Source: Haematobia irritans
Taxonomy: Eukaryota; Arthropoda; Insecta; Diptera; Muscidae
Direction: 5' to 3'
Length of the DNA: 64,000 nt
Assembly (NCBI RefSeq): GCF_050003625.1
Contig: NC_134398.1
Coordinates: 62,194,891 to 62,258,890, forward strand
The notes below the pieces were generated by a model. The model was not told where the DNA came from. It made no database searches and saw only the letters and a program-made list of their open reading frames with translations. The position numbers were made by a program, and so were the translations under genes. Positions 22,963 to 35,737 of the stretch are shown one piece after another (the stretch's first letter is position 1; every line of letters begins with the position of its first letter).

Positions 22963-23578
22963 TTCAGTTTAAAATACATAATTTTCAATTCAGCATTTGT
23001 CTGGTTTGTTCAAAAGAAAAAAATTATCAATTTCCGAATATTCATGTTTCAATATATAAATTCAAATGTCTTGGAGCTTTAACCGACCTATTTCACGAGC
23101 GAAATAGGTCTTCGTAGTGCCACTTTAGCCGCTTTTCCATTTCAATCATACGCTGAGAAGAAAAATAGTCAAAAATTATGTTCCAGTCAAAAACAATTAA
23201 AACAAACGATAAAGCCCAGATATGCTAGTTTTACATCTTCTTCCAGCATACACAATAAAAGCAGGATTCGATATTTGCCAATAAGAGGCATATCTATCTA
23301 TTAAATATTTAAAAAAAAATTATGGATAGATGAAGTAATCATATATAGCTTTTGAATGACTTAAAAAAAATATATATTTTGTTATTTTAAACTTTTGTTT
23401 ATGTTCAATTATATTCAAACGGTAATAACACCCACATTTTTTTATGGGGCTTATGACCGCGATGAGGGAGGACATAAAGCCCAAACTAAAATTGGGCGAT
23501 GTGACCGCCCCAGTGGGGGTCATAACGCCCAAAAATCATTTTGGGCGAAATGTCCGTTGGGGGATATGTCCGGTCGCC

Positions 23579-23671
23579 CCTGAGGTGGCCATTGCTTCCG
23601 AGAGGTACATGCTGCCGCCAATGGGACTTCAGAACAAATACCACAGCGAAATAACTGTTACACCGATGGAT
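23579..23671 (+). pseudogene. Broken coding-like fragment, 3' part
   Basis: Starting in the target duplication the frame reads PEVAIASERYMLPPMGLQNK, then YHSEITVTPMD, and stops at TGA-TGA. It rejoins the 21652-21831 fragment once the element is removed and one base is shifted. No family recognised. Confidence 0.4.
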
Positions 23672-23734
23672 TGATGATTGGAAGAATATGTAGAGGAGCC
23701 AAACACCGAGTCCTATTCCGAATGCAAATCTCAT

Positions 23735-24252
23735 CCGATTTTTTTGGAATTCAGTACATGATGTTAATATATCCTTCTAACAACCATTCAAAAATTGGTC
23801 AATATCGGTTCATAATTATATAGCCCCCATATAAACCGATCCCCGATTTGGATGAAATGACCTCTTGGAAGAGCAAATTGAAAACTGATACGTGATGTAT
23901 TTATATGCCTTCTAAAAACTGTGGAAAAATGTGTCCATATCAATCCATAATCCATATAGCTTTTATATAAACCGACACTCCAAGATTTAAAGCGTCATGA
24001 AAGAAGAACATAAACTCCATATGGACTAACATAAAATTTAGAACACAATGCTTAGAAGGTTTAATATACCTTGCGATCGTTAATTATTAATTCGATTTTG
24101 GATGACAGTCTTTAGAACTTTAGCACTTTTTATGCAATCCATGGTGGAGCACAACCGAGGAATCGGCTTCAGTATTTGGCCACCAATCGGCCTTTGACGT
24201 CAGGAGGCCGACTAACCGTAAAAAAACGAACTTTCGGCCTTTTTTACTTGTT
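23735..24252 (-). mobile_element. HINE type 2, 5' part only, degenerate
   Basis: On the minus strand it starts at AAACAAGTAAAAAAGGCCGA and reaches the GATCGG/GGGGGCTAT units. The GGAGGGTACATAAGATTCGG segment is here disrupted by an insertion-like stretch (24145-24215). Confidence 0.6.
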
Positions 24253-24373
24253 TAACCCGAATTGTTCTGTAATTATTTTTTTCGAATTTTGAAATTTCAA
24301 AGGTATGTTTATCAGTGATCAAAACGAGGAGATTTAGTGACGATCTAATGTGTGTGACCATATGATCACGCTA

Positions 24374-25009
24374 CACTGAAAAAAATATTGTCGTGAGGTC
24401 GAAGATTTCATGTCTTTAGAATACGAATACAAATTTTGCTTAGCATAGAAGACGCATTTCTCTAAAATAAAGTTATTTTCCTTGTCCAAAAGTCGATAAA
24501 CTTTTCAATGAAGTCGTGTTGTCCTTATAATTAAGTGATTTGACTTAAAAATGGGTATCTTAACATGAAAGAAAAAATTTATAGGCTAAGGCCAACTTGA
24601 CTTTAATAATTCAGAAAAATTCTTTAAATTTAACGAAGTTGTCTTTAAATTTGTTGTCTTTTTGCATCTTGACTACAAAGCAAAAAATCGTTCAAATACA
24701 GGACATGTTTTTCAAAACTTTATTTTAAAGAAGTTTTTTACTTCAAACATAGCATAATTTCTACTGGAAGTCGAGTCCTAATTTGGAAAATAAAGTTGCC
24801 GTTAACTCGTTTTTAAAGGACTTTGATAGCATATGAAGTAAAAATGCTGAGAAAGCGAAAAAGTAAAATTTGCTTCCTAGAAGCAAGTACACAAAATCTA
24901 AATTTAAAAGAGAATTGTGTCTTAAAAGTATCCGTAGATGTTGGAATCAATACCAAATTTTTTAAAGTAAAGACAAAATCTTTGGAACCGAGAATGCTTT
25001 TTTTCAGTG
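24374..25009 (+). mobile_element. MITE family A, full length
   Basis: Flanked by TA (24372-24373, 25010-25011); starts CACTGAAAAAAATATTGTCG and ends GCTTTTTTTCAGTG. 636 bp, no coding content. Confidence 0.85.
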
Positions 25010-25011
25010 TA

Positions 25012-27664
25012 GTACATCCCGGGTTAACCTGGCCTAACCCCAAATTATATTTTGGCCACAGTAGTATATGAATGCTCAAGAAACATCTTGTACGTTTACC
25101 AACAAATTGACGGAGAATATGTCCATCTTAAAATTCCAATTTTTTTTTTGATTATATCTAATAAATTTTCGTGAATTTGTTTTAAAATATGTTCATACGA
25201 GTATTTATATCCATTATTTAATTCTATGCGAGATTTTATTTATGTTTGAAACGGTCAAACTTTCTAATGAAAGTATTAATAAATAAACTCCATTATTTTT
25301 GGGCAGAAGTGCGTGCCATTAAATCCACTTATACGTCCACAAATATTCGATGTAGAGAAAATTGCGTTGTTTCCCTCATCTATTAGCCGTGAAACCTTCA
25401 AGTGTATTGAGATTTTGTGCACTTGGGTACTGGGAGATTCATTTTAGTTCAAAACCTTTCTGGAAACTAGTTTCACAGGTTACAATACTTTTCAATCTAA
25501 CGTCATCTGATCACAACCCTTTCGGTACTTGGTTTGGGCATTTCCATATCTGTCACTTAATTTGACTTAACCATCTTTTCGCCAACACCTTTTTCTTGCT
25601 CTATGAAAGCAGCAAACACTTTGCAACATTGCATTTTTGTTATTTTTTCTATTTCTTTTTCATCTTTACTGGCAAATGTGGACAACATTTACAATTCACA
25701 GCTTTTTTTTCTCCAACATAAATCAGTGCTTAACGACATGGACGACAAGGATGTTGGCGGCTACCAGTGGTGTTGGTACGTGGTGCTGGTGAAATAAATG
25801 GAAATTTTATGTAAATTTTATTTAAAAGGACAGTTTCTATGGCGACGACTACGACGACGACAACGACTAGGATGACAACAATAACAACGACAATCCGAAT
25901 ATGTTTTTGCACACGGCTGGCAAAAGCAGCAAATTCTCCAACAACATCAGCACCTTTTGCGGTAACCAACGAACAACCAACCAAAAGGCTGTATTTTGCT
26001 TGAAGTGCATACAGCATGCACAACCTCTGATGGAGAAAAGCAACAGCTCATGACAACGTTTAGAAATATTTGCGGAAATAAAAAAGAAATATTCCAAGTG
26101 AATGTTAAGAGGTCTGAAATGAAGTGTGCAAGAGATGAACTTGCTTGTGAAAATGGAATAACTTAAAGAGACATTTGTAAGAGAAAGTACAGTACGTGAA
26201 CTGCAGTGCATGGGGTATAATTCAAGTAGCAGGGTATCACGGAGCTATGTGTGGTTATACGTAAGAGATTAACCTTATTGGAGAAAATGTGCGAGCCAAA
26301 TACAAGCTGTGTGTTTATATTTCATTTAACACAAAAATGTTACAGGGAATTATGGATAGGAAACTCGTTGGATTCATAACAAAATTATGAGTCAATTTAG
26401 TGATGTTAGCATATCCATTATTTTGCAATATATTATAGCAGATTGTAGATAATATTTAGGAATTTCGGTGCGCAGGAGGGCAAACTCTGCCTTAGAGAAC
26501 TGAAGTTAATTATCGAAAATCGCATTATTATTTTTCAAAATATTCCCCATTGAGATCTCGAAGCCAAATCTGGCGGTCGGGTTTTTTTGCAGGCCTTTGT
26601 CGATTTAGTTATATATTTCGATATTCGCTATGCACTTTTTTCGTCAGCCAAAGGCTTAGTAGTCGTTTGCCAACACCCAACAAAGCGAATGCATATACTC
26701 TGGAAATGTACATGTTGCTAACTCTAAATAAGGAAGGGACGATACAATTGTGTGACCTTTTACATCTTTTTTGTGGAATAATTGTACTCTTTCTACTTAG
26801 GCTGATGTTCTGATCTGTCCGCAATTGTCGATTTTCTTTCTATGAATAAAATTCAACCGTCTAGTTCTTCCAATATTTTTTGTTTTAAATACAAAAAGTT
26901 CAAGTTCGAAGAATTTGCATATATAATCCTGCCCACATGACGATCACATGTTAAATGCTTTGGTTGTCGAACACAAGACAGTCCACGCAATAAAAGGGCT
27001 CAATGGTAGACATTGGCTCACATTTTTCAACATATAATGTAGTTATGCTCTTCGATAAAAGGGATGCAAAAATGCTTTATATTGTATTTATTCAAAACTC
27101 TACTAGTTTTACATCTCTTATTCGCAACTTCAAACTATTCTTGGTTTATGTGGTCCATAGTGTCAACCCAAGCCTTAGTTGCATAAGCGAATGACTAGCT
27201 ACAATTTTGAAAATTTATAATAAGCCAAAAAGTGATTTTTAAAAAATTCTTCCTAAACAAAAATTCACTTTTGCAAGACTTAAGTAGTTTTCCTTCCTTC
27301 GAGTTTCTGCAGAAATTTTGGAAAGAAAGGAAAGAAAGTAGTTCATAGTAATTTTTGCTTGGAGTCTTCAATCGAAATAACTCTATTCTCAAGTTTTGTT
27401 TTAAGTCGTGAATAACTTTATGAACATTCCTGACAATTGAAATTTCTTCGCACATTTTATCATCTTGGATAGCATTCGCTGCCTAGCTGACTGAAGTATT
27501 TTGAGTTTGGGACGTTTGCTACTTTTTCTACATTTTCGACGCGTATGTGACGTTTACAACTTTGCGACAGACGCAAACCAAAAATAGCTTGATACATACC
27601 ATCAACGATGGTATGGCGCTTCGAATCTCTGTCCAGGCGAAAAGTAAAATTTAAAAAATTTATA
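25012..27664. other. No supported gene; possibly host intronic or intergenic DNA
   Basis: More mixed composition than the repeats. A triplet-rich ACG/ACA stretch runs at about 25838-25895 and is not a convincing coding repeat. I checked 25310-25560 and 26540-26830 on both strands for transposase motifs and saw none I could defend. 27600-27645 has a solo B-box-like CTTCGAATCTCTGTCC of the tRNA-like module 1 family. Confidence 0.45.
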
Positions 27665-28126
27665 CACGCAAAGAAAAAAAAAAAATTTTGGAAAACGTTC
27701 ACCGAAAACGTTTTTCTTTTGTTAGAGTTTTTTGAATTGCTTCGAAAAGTATACACTTTTATCACCAAAAAAATTCGTTTGTTACAAAATGTTAATTTTT
27801 TTAATAAAAAAAGTTATTTTTGAACCAACAACACAGTCCATTTCGTCTATATCAAACACTGTTTTTTTCTGACTTTAGGTTTTTAATAAGACACATTTTA
27901 CAGTTCATAGTAAAAATTTAATGTAGTAGAATGTAATGTTGAACATTTTTTCGGAATCTTCCGACCATATGTGGAATATATGTAAAAAAGAAACTTTGGT
28001 CGAAGCAGGGATCGAACCCACGACCCTTGGCACGCAAGTCGGGCCAATGTAGTAGAATGTAATGTTGAACATTTTTTCGGAATCTTCAGACCATATCTGG
28101 AATATATGTAAAAAAAAACAAAAATT

Positions 28127-28201
28127 TGGTCGAAGCAGGGATCGAACCCACGACCCTTGGCACGCAAGTCGGGCGTAGCAACCACTGCTCCACGGTGCCA
28201 A
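28127..28201 (-). repeat. tRNA-like module 2 (A and B box)
   Basis: On the minus strand: GGCACCGTGGAGCAGTGG, then CCCGACTTGCGTGCC, GGGTCGTGGGTTCGATCCC and TGCTTCGACC. It is related to the head of the SINE at 32001. A pol III internal promoter is plausible. Confidence 0.7.
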
Positions 28202-28316
28202 ACTAAATGTTTGTTTCTGTTAAATAAACTTTGTTTATTCGGTTCGTGGGCGCCGCAAGCTATGCTAAATAAATATAACTTATATGGATATTTATCTATT
28301 GATGACCATAACAGGT

Positions 28317-28390
28317 ACATAGCTCAGTGGATAGTGTGTTGGCTTACAAATTGCATGGTCCGCGGTTCGATTCTCCGTCCAGGCGAAAGG
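28317..28390 (+). repeat. tRNA-like module 1 (A and B box)
   Basis: TAGCTCAGTGGATAGTGTG, GGCTTACAAATTGCATGG, GGTTCGATTCTCCGTCC, AGGCGAAAGG. It differs clearly from module 2, so the two derive from different tRNAs or SINEs. Confidence 0.7.
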
Positions 28391-28702
28391 TAAAACAAAT
28401 TTAAAAATGTATAAAATCGTATAATTTCTTCTACATTGTTTGTATTACAGAAAAAGGTGCTAAGAACTACAAAACTTCGTGGAAGTGAGAAAGATGTGAG
28501 GGAAAATGCAATTAGCCAGAAAAAATTTTTTTTGAGTTAGTCTTTATGAAATTGTTTTTAAATCCTGGAAAAGAATAAACGTTTATCACAAAAAGTATAT
28601 ACTTTTCTTCCAAATACACTTTCTTTCAACGAAAAGCAAATAAGAAAAGAACTTTGTTTGTCTAAAATTTCGTTTGGGAGGAAAGAATTATTTTTTTGCG
28701 TT

Positions 28703-30033
28703 TATAAAATCAAATAATTTCTTCTTCATTAAAAACCTCGTAGAAGTGCGAAATATGTGAGAGAATGTGCCAGATTTTTTATTTTTTTTAGTTAGTCTTT
28801 ATGACATTGTTTTTACATATTGTAAAAGAATCAACGTTTATCACAAACGCTTTCGTCTAAAATTTCGTTTAGGATGAAAGAAATATTTTTGCATGTAGGA
28901 ACGATTTAACAAAGCTTATGCGATTTTTGACGTTGTATTGACAATATTCACAAAACTGTAGTAAACTAACCTCAAGGTAATGCAATATCATTTTAAATAT
29001 AAAAAGTCCTTTCTCCGATTGCAATTGCGGAATTTTTATAAATATGCGTATATGCATATTCACTTTTTTAATTTCATTTTAGAATATTCACAAAACTGAA
29101 TTAAAATAATTCAAAGAGAAAACCTAATAAAATCGCCACTCGATTTGCATGAATCACACCGTAAAATCTCGCTTGCTTTTTGCGATGTATTAACAAAACC
29201 AAATTATTTCAGCGTTTACACCTTTCAATGTTTTTGCTTAAATATGTGACAATTTAATTAAAACAATGTTATTGCTGTTAGATGCGGCAACATTAAATGT
29301 GCTATACAAATATTTTATTTCATCCATATAATGGGAGAGTAAGTGTTAAAAAACCTTATAACTTAATTAAAATATTGATATAAAATGGAAGATTTTTTTT
29401 GTATTAGATGTTTTTCATCGGTTTATTAATATATTTGCTTGAAACAAAAACAAAAAAACCAGAGTATGCACTGAAATAAAAATATTTATCTAAAACAATC
29501 TTAAATACATTTTGTTTTTAAATTATATTAAAATTCCAAATTAACTGCTAACCACTATATGTGATTTCATAGAATTGCAACAAATAAGTCTGTCAAGTTT
29601 TTTTTTATGGTTTACGAGTATTATATATCATTGCAAAGTTGGGTGTTCACTGCAACCAAATGAGAAAGTTCTAAAGCACAGAAAAAAACATATTAAACAT
29701 TTTTTTCTTTTCTTGTCAAAATTAATTACTTCCACACCGGTGGGCTCAATGAATACAATAAATGTTACCTAACCACCGTATTTATTCATATTTCAAACAC
29801 AGAAAAGGTAACATTTTAATTGAATGTTAACAAATTTTCAATTAAGAGCTAAATTGATTCAACCAAATTTTTTATCAAAACAAAATTCACTCACAAAAAT
29901 TACATAACCTAATTAAATTGAATTAACCTAATTAAAAATTAGATCAATTAAAATTTAATTGGATCACTTAATTTCTTTAATTGGTGTAGGTGATTCAAAT
30001 TATTAATTTTATGATTGTAACAATGAAAATAAC
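28703..30033. other. No gene; AT-rich with an AATT-type repeat at its end
   Basis: 28703-28895 repeats the right end of the preceding TIR element in diverged form. 29795-30030 (CACAGAAAAGGTAACATTTT onward) is built of TTAATTGA/TCAATTAA words like the foldback ends at 19456 and 21175. Confidence 0.5.
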
Positions 30034-31333
<1,300 letters not shown>

Positions 31334-32000
31334 CAGCTATTTTTACAAACACAGAATTGAGCGATAATCGCATCCAAAAAACATCTAAATTCATTGCATT
31401 AATCAAATCAATTTTGCTACATTATCGTCCCAGTACAAAGCAAATAATCGAACTAAATATGTAAAATCAAATTTCTTTCATGTAAACGAAGAAAATATCT
31501 TTAATATACACAGCTTAAATAGAATGGTCATGTAACAACAAAGGCAAAATGAAGGTGAATCTTAACGATGGCATGAAATAAAAGAACACTTGCAAATATT
31601 TTGAACTTTACACCTATCTTCCACTTTTTATGCGATGAGGAGGGTTTGGATCTAATATTGTGGGTGCAACATTTTAGTGGTTAAAAATGACGGCGAAGGA
31701 TACCATTTTGTAGATGACGATGCTTTTGAAAGGCTAGTGGTAATAAATTTGAAGCACTGATAGATAAATGAAGCTGTTTTGTCAGGAACAGTGGCGCAAA
31801 GTTCTCTATAAAAGGAGGATACTTTTTTTAAAGTTTAGGACGAATATAACTTCAATATATCGAATAGAAAGCGGTTAATAGAGTTTGCATATCAGCTTAA
31901 CGAAACTTATAGCAAAATATTATAGGTTTAAATGAATACATTGAACTTAAAAACTTACCTAAACGGACGAAAAATACTGTTTTTCATAGGATTCGGTGTA
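31334..32000. other. No gene recognised
   Basis: Anonymous AT-rich sequence between a truncated HINE and a SINE; no repeat family, RNA gene or coding motif that I can support. Confidence 0.5.
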
Positions 32001-32319
32001 GGGAGCCACCATGGTGCAATAGTTAGCATGCCCGCCTTGCATACACAAGGTCGTGGGTTCCATTCCTGCTTCGACCGAACACCAAAATGTTTTTCAGCGA
32101 TGGATTATCCCACCTCAGTAATGCCGGTGACATTTCTGAGTGTTTCAAAGCTTCTCTAAGTGGTTTCACGCAATGTAGAACGCCACTCGGCTATAAAAAG
32201 GAGCTTAACATGAAATCGGGCAGCACTCAGTGATAAGTTCACCAATGTGGTATCACAATGGACTGAATAGTCTAAGTGAGCCTGATACATCGGGCTGCCA
32301 CCTAACCTAACCTAACCTA
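32001..32319 (+). mobile_element. tRNA-headed SINE with LINE-derived tail
   Basis: Head 32001-32080 has an A-box-like TGGTGCAATAGTTAGCATG, CCCGCCTTGCATACAC and B-box-like GGGTTCCATTCC. The unrelated body includes TTTCACGCAATGTAGAACGC. Tail 32244-32319 runs from AATGTGGTATCACAATGGAC through CTAAGTGAGCCTGA to CGGGCTGCCACC and ends in CCTAA repeats. The tail is nearly identical to the 3' end of the LINE at 39606-39680. It sits in a HINE, interrupting CCTAGACTTTGATCAC-type text (32320-32412). Confidence 0.85.
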
Positions 32320-32412
32320 GACTGTGATTACAAAAATGTGTTCACAGACAGACGGACATGGCTATATCAGCTAAGGGGCCGGCCTTGAGCAATATTGCCA
32401 AAGGCACCATCC

Positions 32413-33269
32413 CAGCAAAAAATAATTGTAAATTTGGTACTACTTTTCTCAACAACATTTTCAGTGCAGAATACAGTGCACAGTCCCTTTGGCCAAAAAT
32501 AAAAAATAAAAGTTAGAAATTTGTCAAAAAGCATCACTGTTTCTTATGCAAACAAGGTTTTACAATGTGCATTTGTTTTTGTTTTATTCCATCTGCACTC
32601 GTTAAGAACGGCTTCAAAAATTAAGTGCACTTATAAATAAATAAAACAAAAGAAAAAAAATTATATTGAAATAAATCGAAATGAATATTGAATTAAATGG
32701 TATTAACTATATTTGAAAATAAAAAAGTGTGTAAAAATTGTTTTAAATTTTTTATAAAATCAATTTTTTCAGTCTCATTGATTCGTGTTCGTTCGTTCTC
32801 ATATGTAAATTTTATGTAGAGTTTTAGTTGTGTTCCCCCCGAAGTCACCAATGGGATTTTTTGTGGTTTATTAGTTAATATTTCAAGATTCTAAATTAAT
32901 AAAAAATCAGCAGCTTTCTTTTGCCTCCCTTTATGTTAGCTCCCTATTACCGAAGTGGTCTTGTTTTTTTATATCCAAATATGAATTTTTGTTTGGTGTT
33001 TGTTAACACTAGTTTACACTGAAAATGTACATTTGATAACTTTTCTTATGTATTTTGATCTGCTGAATTCGAAAATGAAGGTTACAAATTTTTTTATGAA
33101 ACCGTTTTTGAGGTATCGCGTTGTTTTTCGTTTTTCTGACTTTTTCCACTAAACAAATTATACCTCGAGCTAGAAATGTCCGATTATATAGTAGTTTGCA
33201 CTTGAATGCAAGGTATTGAGATGACGAACAAACGTGTATAGTTGGATCTGTGATAGATTAATTGGTTCA
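32413..33269. other. No gene recognised
   Basis: AT-rich, no coding frame or repeat family that I can support. Confidence 0.5.
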
Positions 33270-34230
33270 AAGTAATATCGGGAGATCGATCTATACGTGG
33301 GCTATACCAACACATGGGCTGATTCACCTCATTTCCGTTACATCTATTTGTGATCTTAAGATAATTCTAGATTTTAAATTTTAGGCAAATCGGATAGAAA
33401 GTACGTTTTCTAGAAGCCCAAAAAATAATATCGGAAGATCGGTATATATGGGGGCTATACCAATACATGAACCTATAACTATCATTTTCTTCACACCTAT
33501 TTGTGGTCCTAAAATACCTCTGTATTTGAAGTTTAAGGCAAATCGGATAGAAAATACGGTTTCTAGAAGTCCAAGAAGTAAAATCGGTATATCGGTCTAT
33601 GTGGGGGCTATATAAATACATGGACACCATTTTCAGCACTCCTATTTGTGGTTCTAAAATACCTCTAGATTTCCAATTTCAGGGAAATCGGATATAAACT
33701 ATGGTTTCTAGAAGCCCAAGAAGTAAAATTGGGAGATCGGTCTATATGGGGGCTATAACAAAACATGGACCGATACACACCATTTTCAGCACACCTACTT
33801 TTGGTCATAAAATACCTTTATATTTCAATTTTCAGCCAAATCGGAAAGAAAATACAGTTTCTAGAAGCCCAAGATATAAAATCGGGAGATCGGGAGATAT
33901 ATGGGGGGCTATACCAAACCGTCATCAATCAATCCCATTCTATCATTAAATAGTCCTCACATAATTATAAAGCCGTGACCGAAGTTTCAAGATCATACCT
34001 CTACTGGAAGTATTTTTGGTCGCTAACTCCATATAGCACCGACCACCGTGCGCTTCATTCTACACATATAAGACGAACAACGTACTTAAAATATGTAAAT
34101 AATGGTGGTGTTGAATTTAGCGCAGCTGAGTGGCACTAGGGTAAGCAAGTTTTTTGCAGGGATATGTCTTCTCGTGTTCTTCTGGGTGTTCAAAACAATG
34201 CGCTAACTTATAATACCCTGATCCACACTA
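33270..34230 (+). mobile_element. HINE type 4 remnant with about 150-bp units
   Basis: Four to five units carrying AAATCGGATAGAAA, TTTCTAGAAGCCCAAG, ATCGGGAGATCGG and GGGGGCTATA. It ends in a type 1-like tail, TTCTGGGTGTTC ... TAATACCCTGATCCACA, that lacks the second hairpin arm. Confidence 0.65.
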
Positions 34231-35737
34231 ACTTATTTGTATAGTCTTTGAGTTTTATACTCATGTGTAGTTTATAAAATTTTTGAGATACCCAGCAAAA
34301 CCCGTACAGAATTTTCAGCAGCTTTGTAAGGGAAGCCAAAGTCTATCAGCGTTTACCTCTGCGAGGAATTCACTGATGATTTTATAAGGAACTATCCCAC
34401 TTGAGTACGCTTCTTGTTATACATGTAAAAATACGAGCTAAATATTTTGCTGCCCAACGGCTTCTTTTTCTTCCGTATTATCCTGAATCGTTCTTCCATT
34501 TCTAAACACTGTTAGTTGTGCTAAATTCGGTCATGCTGTCATTTCTTTCTTCTTTTTTCTTCTTCTCAGCTTTGGAACTATCAACTTTTGGTACGTCAAG
34601 TGTCGTATGCAATAATGTTAACTACGAGTCGAGTGTACAGATGTGATGAGATTTCAAAGAGTGGACAGAAGATTAATCAATGTTATCTTATGCAACCTGC
34701 ACTTGACATTTTTGTTTTTCTACCAAAATAGCTCACACTAACCCATCTACTATAAGCTGCTGCCACAAACAAAAAAACTGGCCGCAAGACCATAACAACA
34801 TCAAGTCGCCAGAAGTCTTTTTTGTCTTTTGATGCTATAGCTGTTGGTGCTGTGGTTGATGATGATGTGACTACGATTCTGGCGCTGGTTAAAGGATATG
34901 GTAGGACAACAAACGTTCACCAATATAGATTCACAGCTCTATTCCTGGTGTTGGTTACAACAAAAGATCCCTCTGCTTGTCAAACATTTTGAAGAGTTAC
35001 CCTCTGCCACAGTAAGTGATGCTGTTGAACGTTGGTGATGTCAAAAGCCGTTTGTACATTGAACCTTGGCACTGCCTTTGACCAGCACCAGCATTATTCA
35101 TGGCTTCACTATATGTCATTATTATGACCACAGCACTGTTGACAATGATTTAATGATGCCAAGAACTATGACCATGGACGACAAAAAAAAAAAAAAAAAA
35201 CACACGAATAGGTGAAACAATTTGAACATAAATTTCAATGCTCTCTAATTGCTTAGGCATTCAAGACATTATATCATACCTCGAAAAATATCGTATATTT
35301 TTCGTTGTAAAGACATTATACCTACTACCTTAAGTTTATTTATTTTAATAGGTTAAAATTTATTAGCTGGAAGAGAACTTCTCACGATATGTTGTTTAAC
35401 TCTCTATAGTTAATATGGATATATTTGTGAAAATTTGCACGTCATAGTAGTGGTGTTGATTTGGGGTTCATATAAAAAATTTAGCGAAATAACAATTCAT
35501 AAAGACATTATTAAAACCTATTTATTGGTCCAAATCAAAGTCAAGTCCTGAAAAATTCCCACTACTCCAAGATTTAAAATCGGGCCGGAGCTCTTCAAAG
35601 ATATATATAATTTTTTTTTTGTAATGTATTTTTTATATATTGTATGTATTTTTCATACACTTTTGTTAATAATTGAATTTTAATTTTTTTCAAATGAAAA
35701 TGAATTTAAAAAAATTAACTGAGATCAATTGTATTTA
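34231..35737. other. No gene; possible host non-coding DNA
   Basis: Mixed composition with T/C-rich runs (34540-34570) and an A-run (35188-35206). No splice-linked frame or repeat recognised. Confidence 0.4.

Larger units (their letters stand above)
21848..23578. mobile_element. Foldback/Mutator-like element 2 with 9-bp target duplication
   Basis: Both ends begin GGCGACCGGACATATCCCCC and stay inverted for about 137 bp with few differences (21848-21985 and 23442-23578). Flanking CCTGAGGTG is repeated exactly at 21839-21847 and 23579-23587. A 9-bp duplication with long, internally repetitive TIRs fits Foldback and Mutator-like elements. The 1731-bp body contains several large hairpins with CG-alternating tips and a transposase-like relic. 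Confidence 0.85.
27665..28702. mobile_element. TIR element with two divergent tRNA-like modules (copy 2, fullest)
   Basis: TA flanks; left end CACGCAAAGAAAAAAA, right end (reversed) AACGCAAAAAAATAATTC. Inside, module 2 on the minus strand (28127-28201: A box TGGAGCAGTGGTTGCTACG, B box GGGTTCGATCCC) and module 1 on the plus strand (28317-28390: A box TAGCTCAGTGGATAGTG, B box GGTTCGATTCTCC) are back to back about 115 bp apart. A 130-bp internal duplication repeats the module 2 B-box half at 27995-28045. Not intact tRNA genes. Confidence 0.75.

Noticed and set aside
23395..23734. Overlapping frames in the GGGCG/GACC-rich region
   Set aside because: They translate the Foldback TIR and appear in several frames wherever that TIR occurs.
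25838..25895. ACG/ACA triplet repeat as a coding homopolymer tract
   Set aside because: Short, impure, and not embedded in a supported exon.
26550..26824. Frames on both strands as a transposase fragment
   Set aside because: Checked for mariner and Tc1 catalytic motifs on both strands and found none.
28317..28390. Functional tRNA gene
   Set aside because: A and B boxes are present but the acceptor stem does not pair, and diverged copies recur inside a repeat family.
32300..32319. Telomere-like CCTAA repeats
   Set aside because: Only a few units, and they are the 3' tail of a SINE shared with a LINE.
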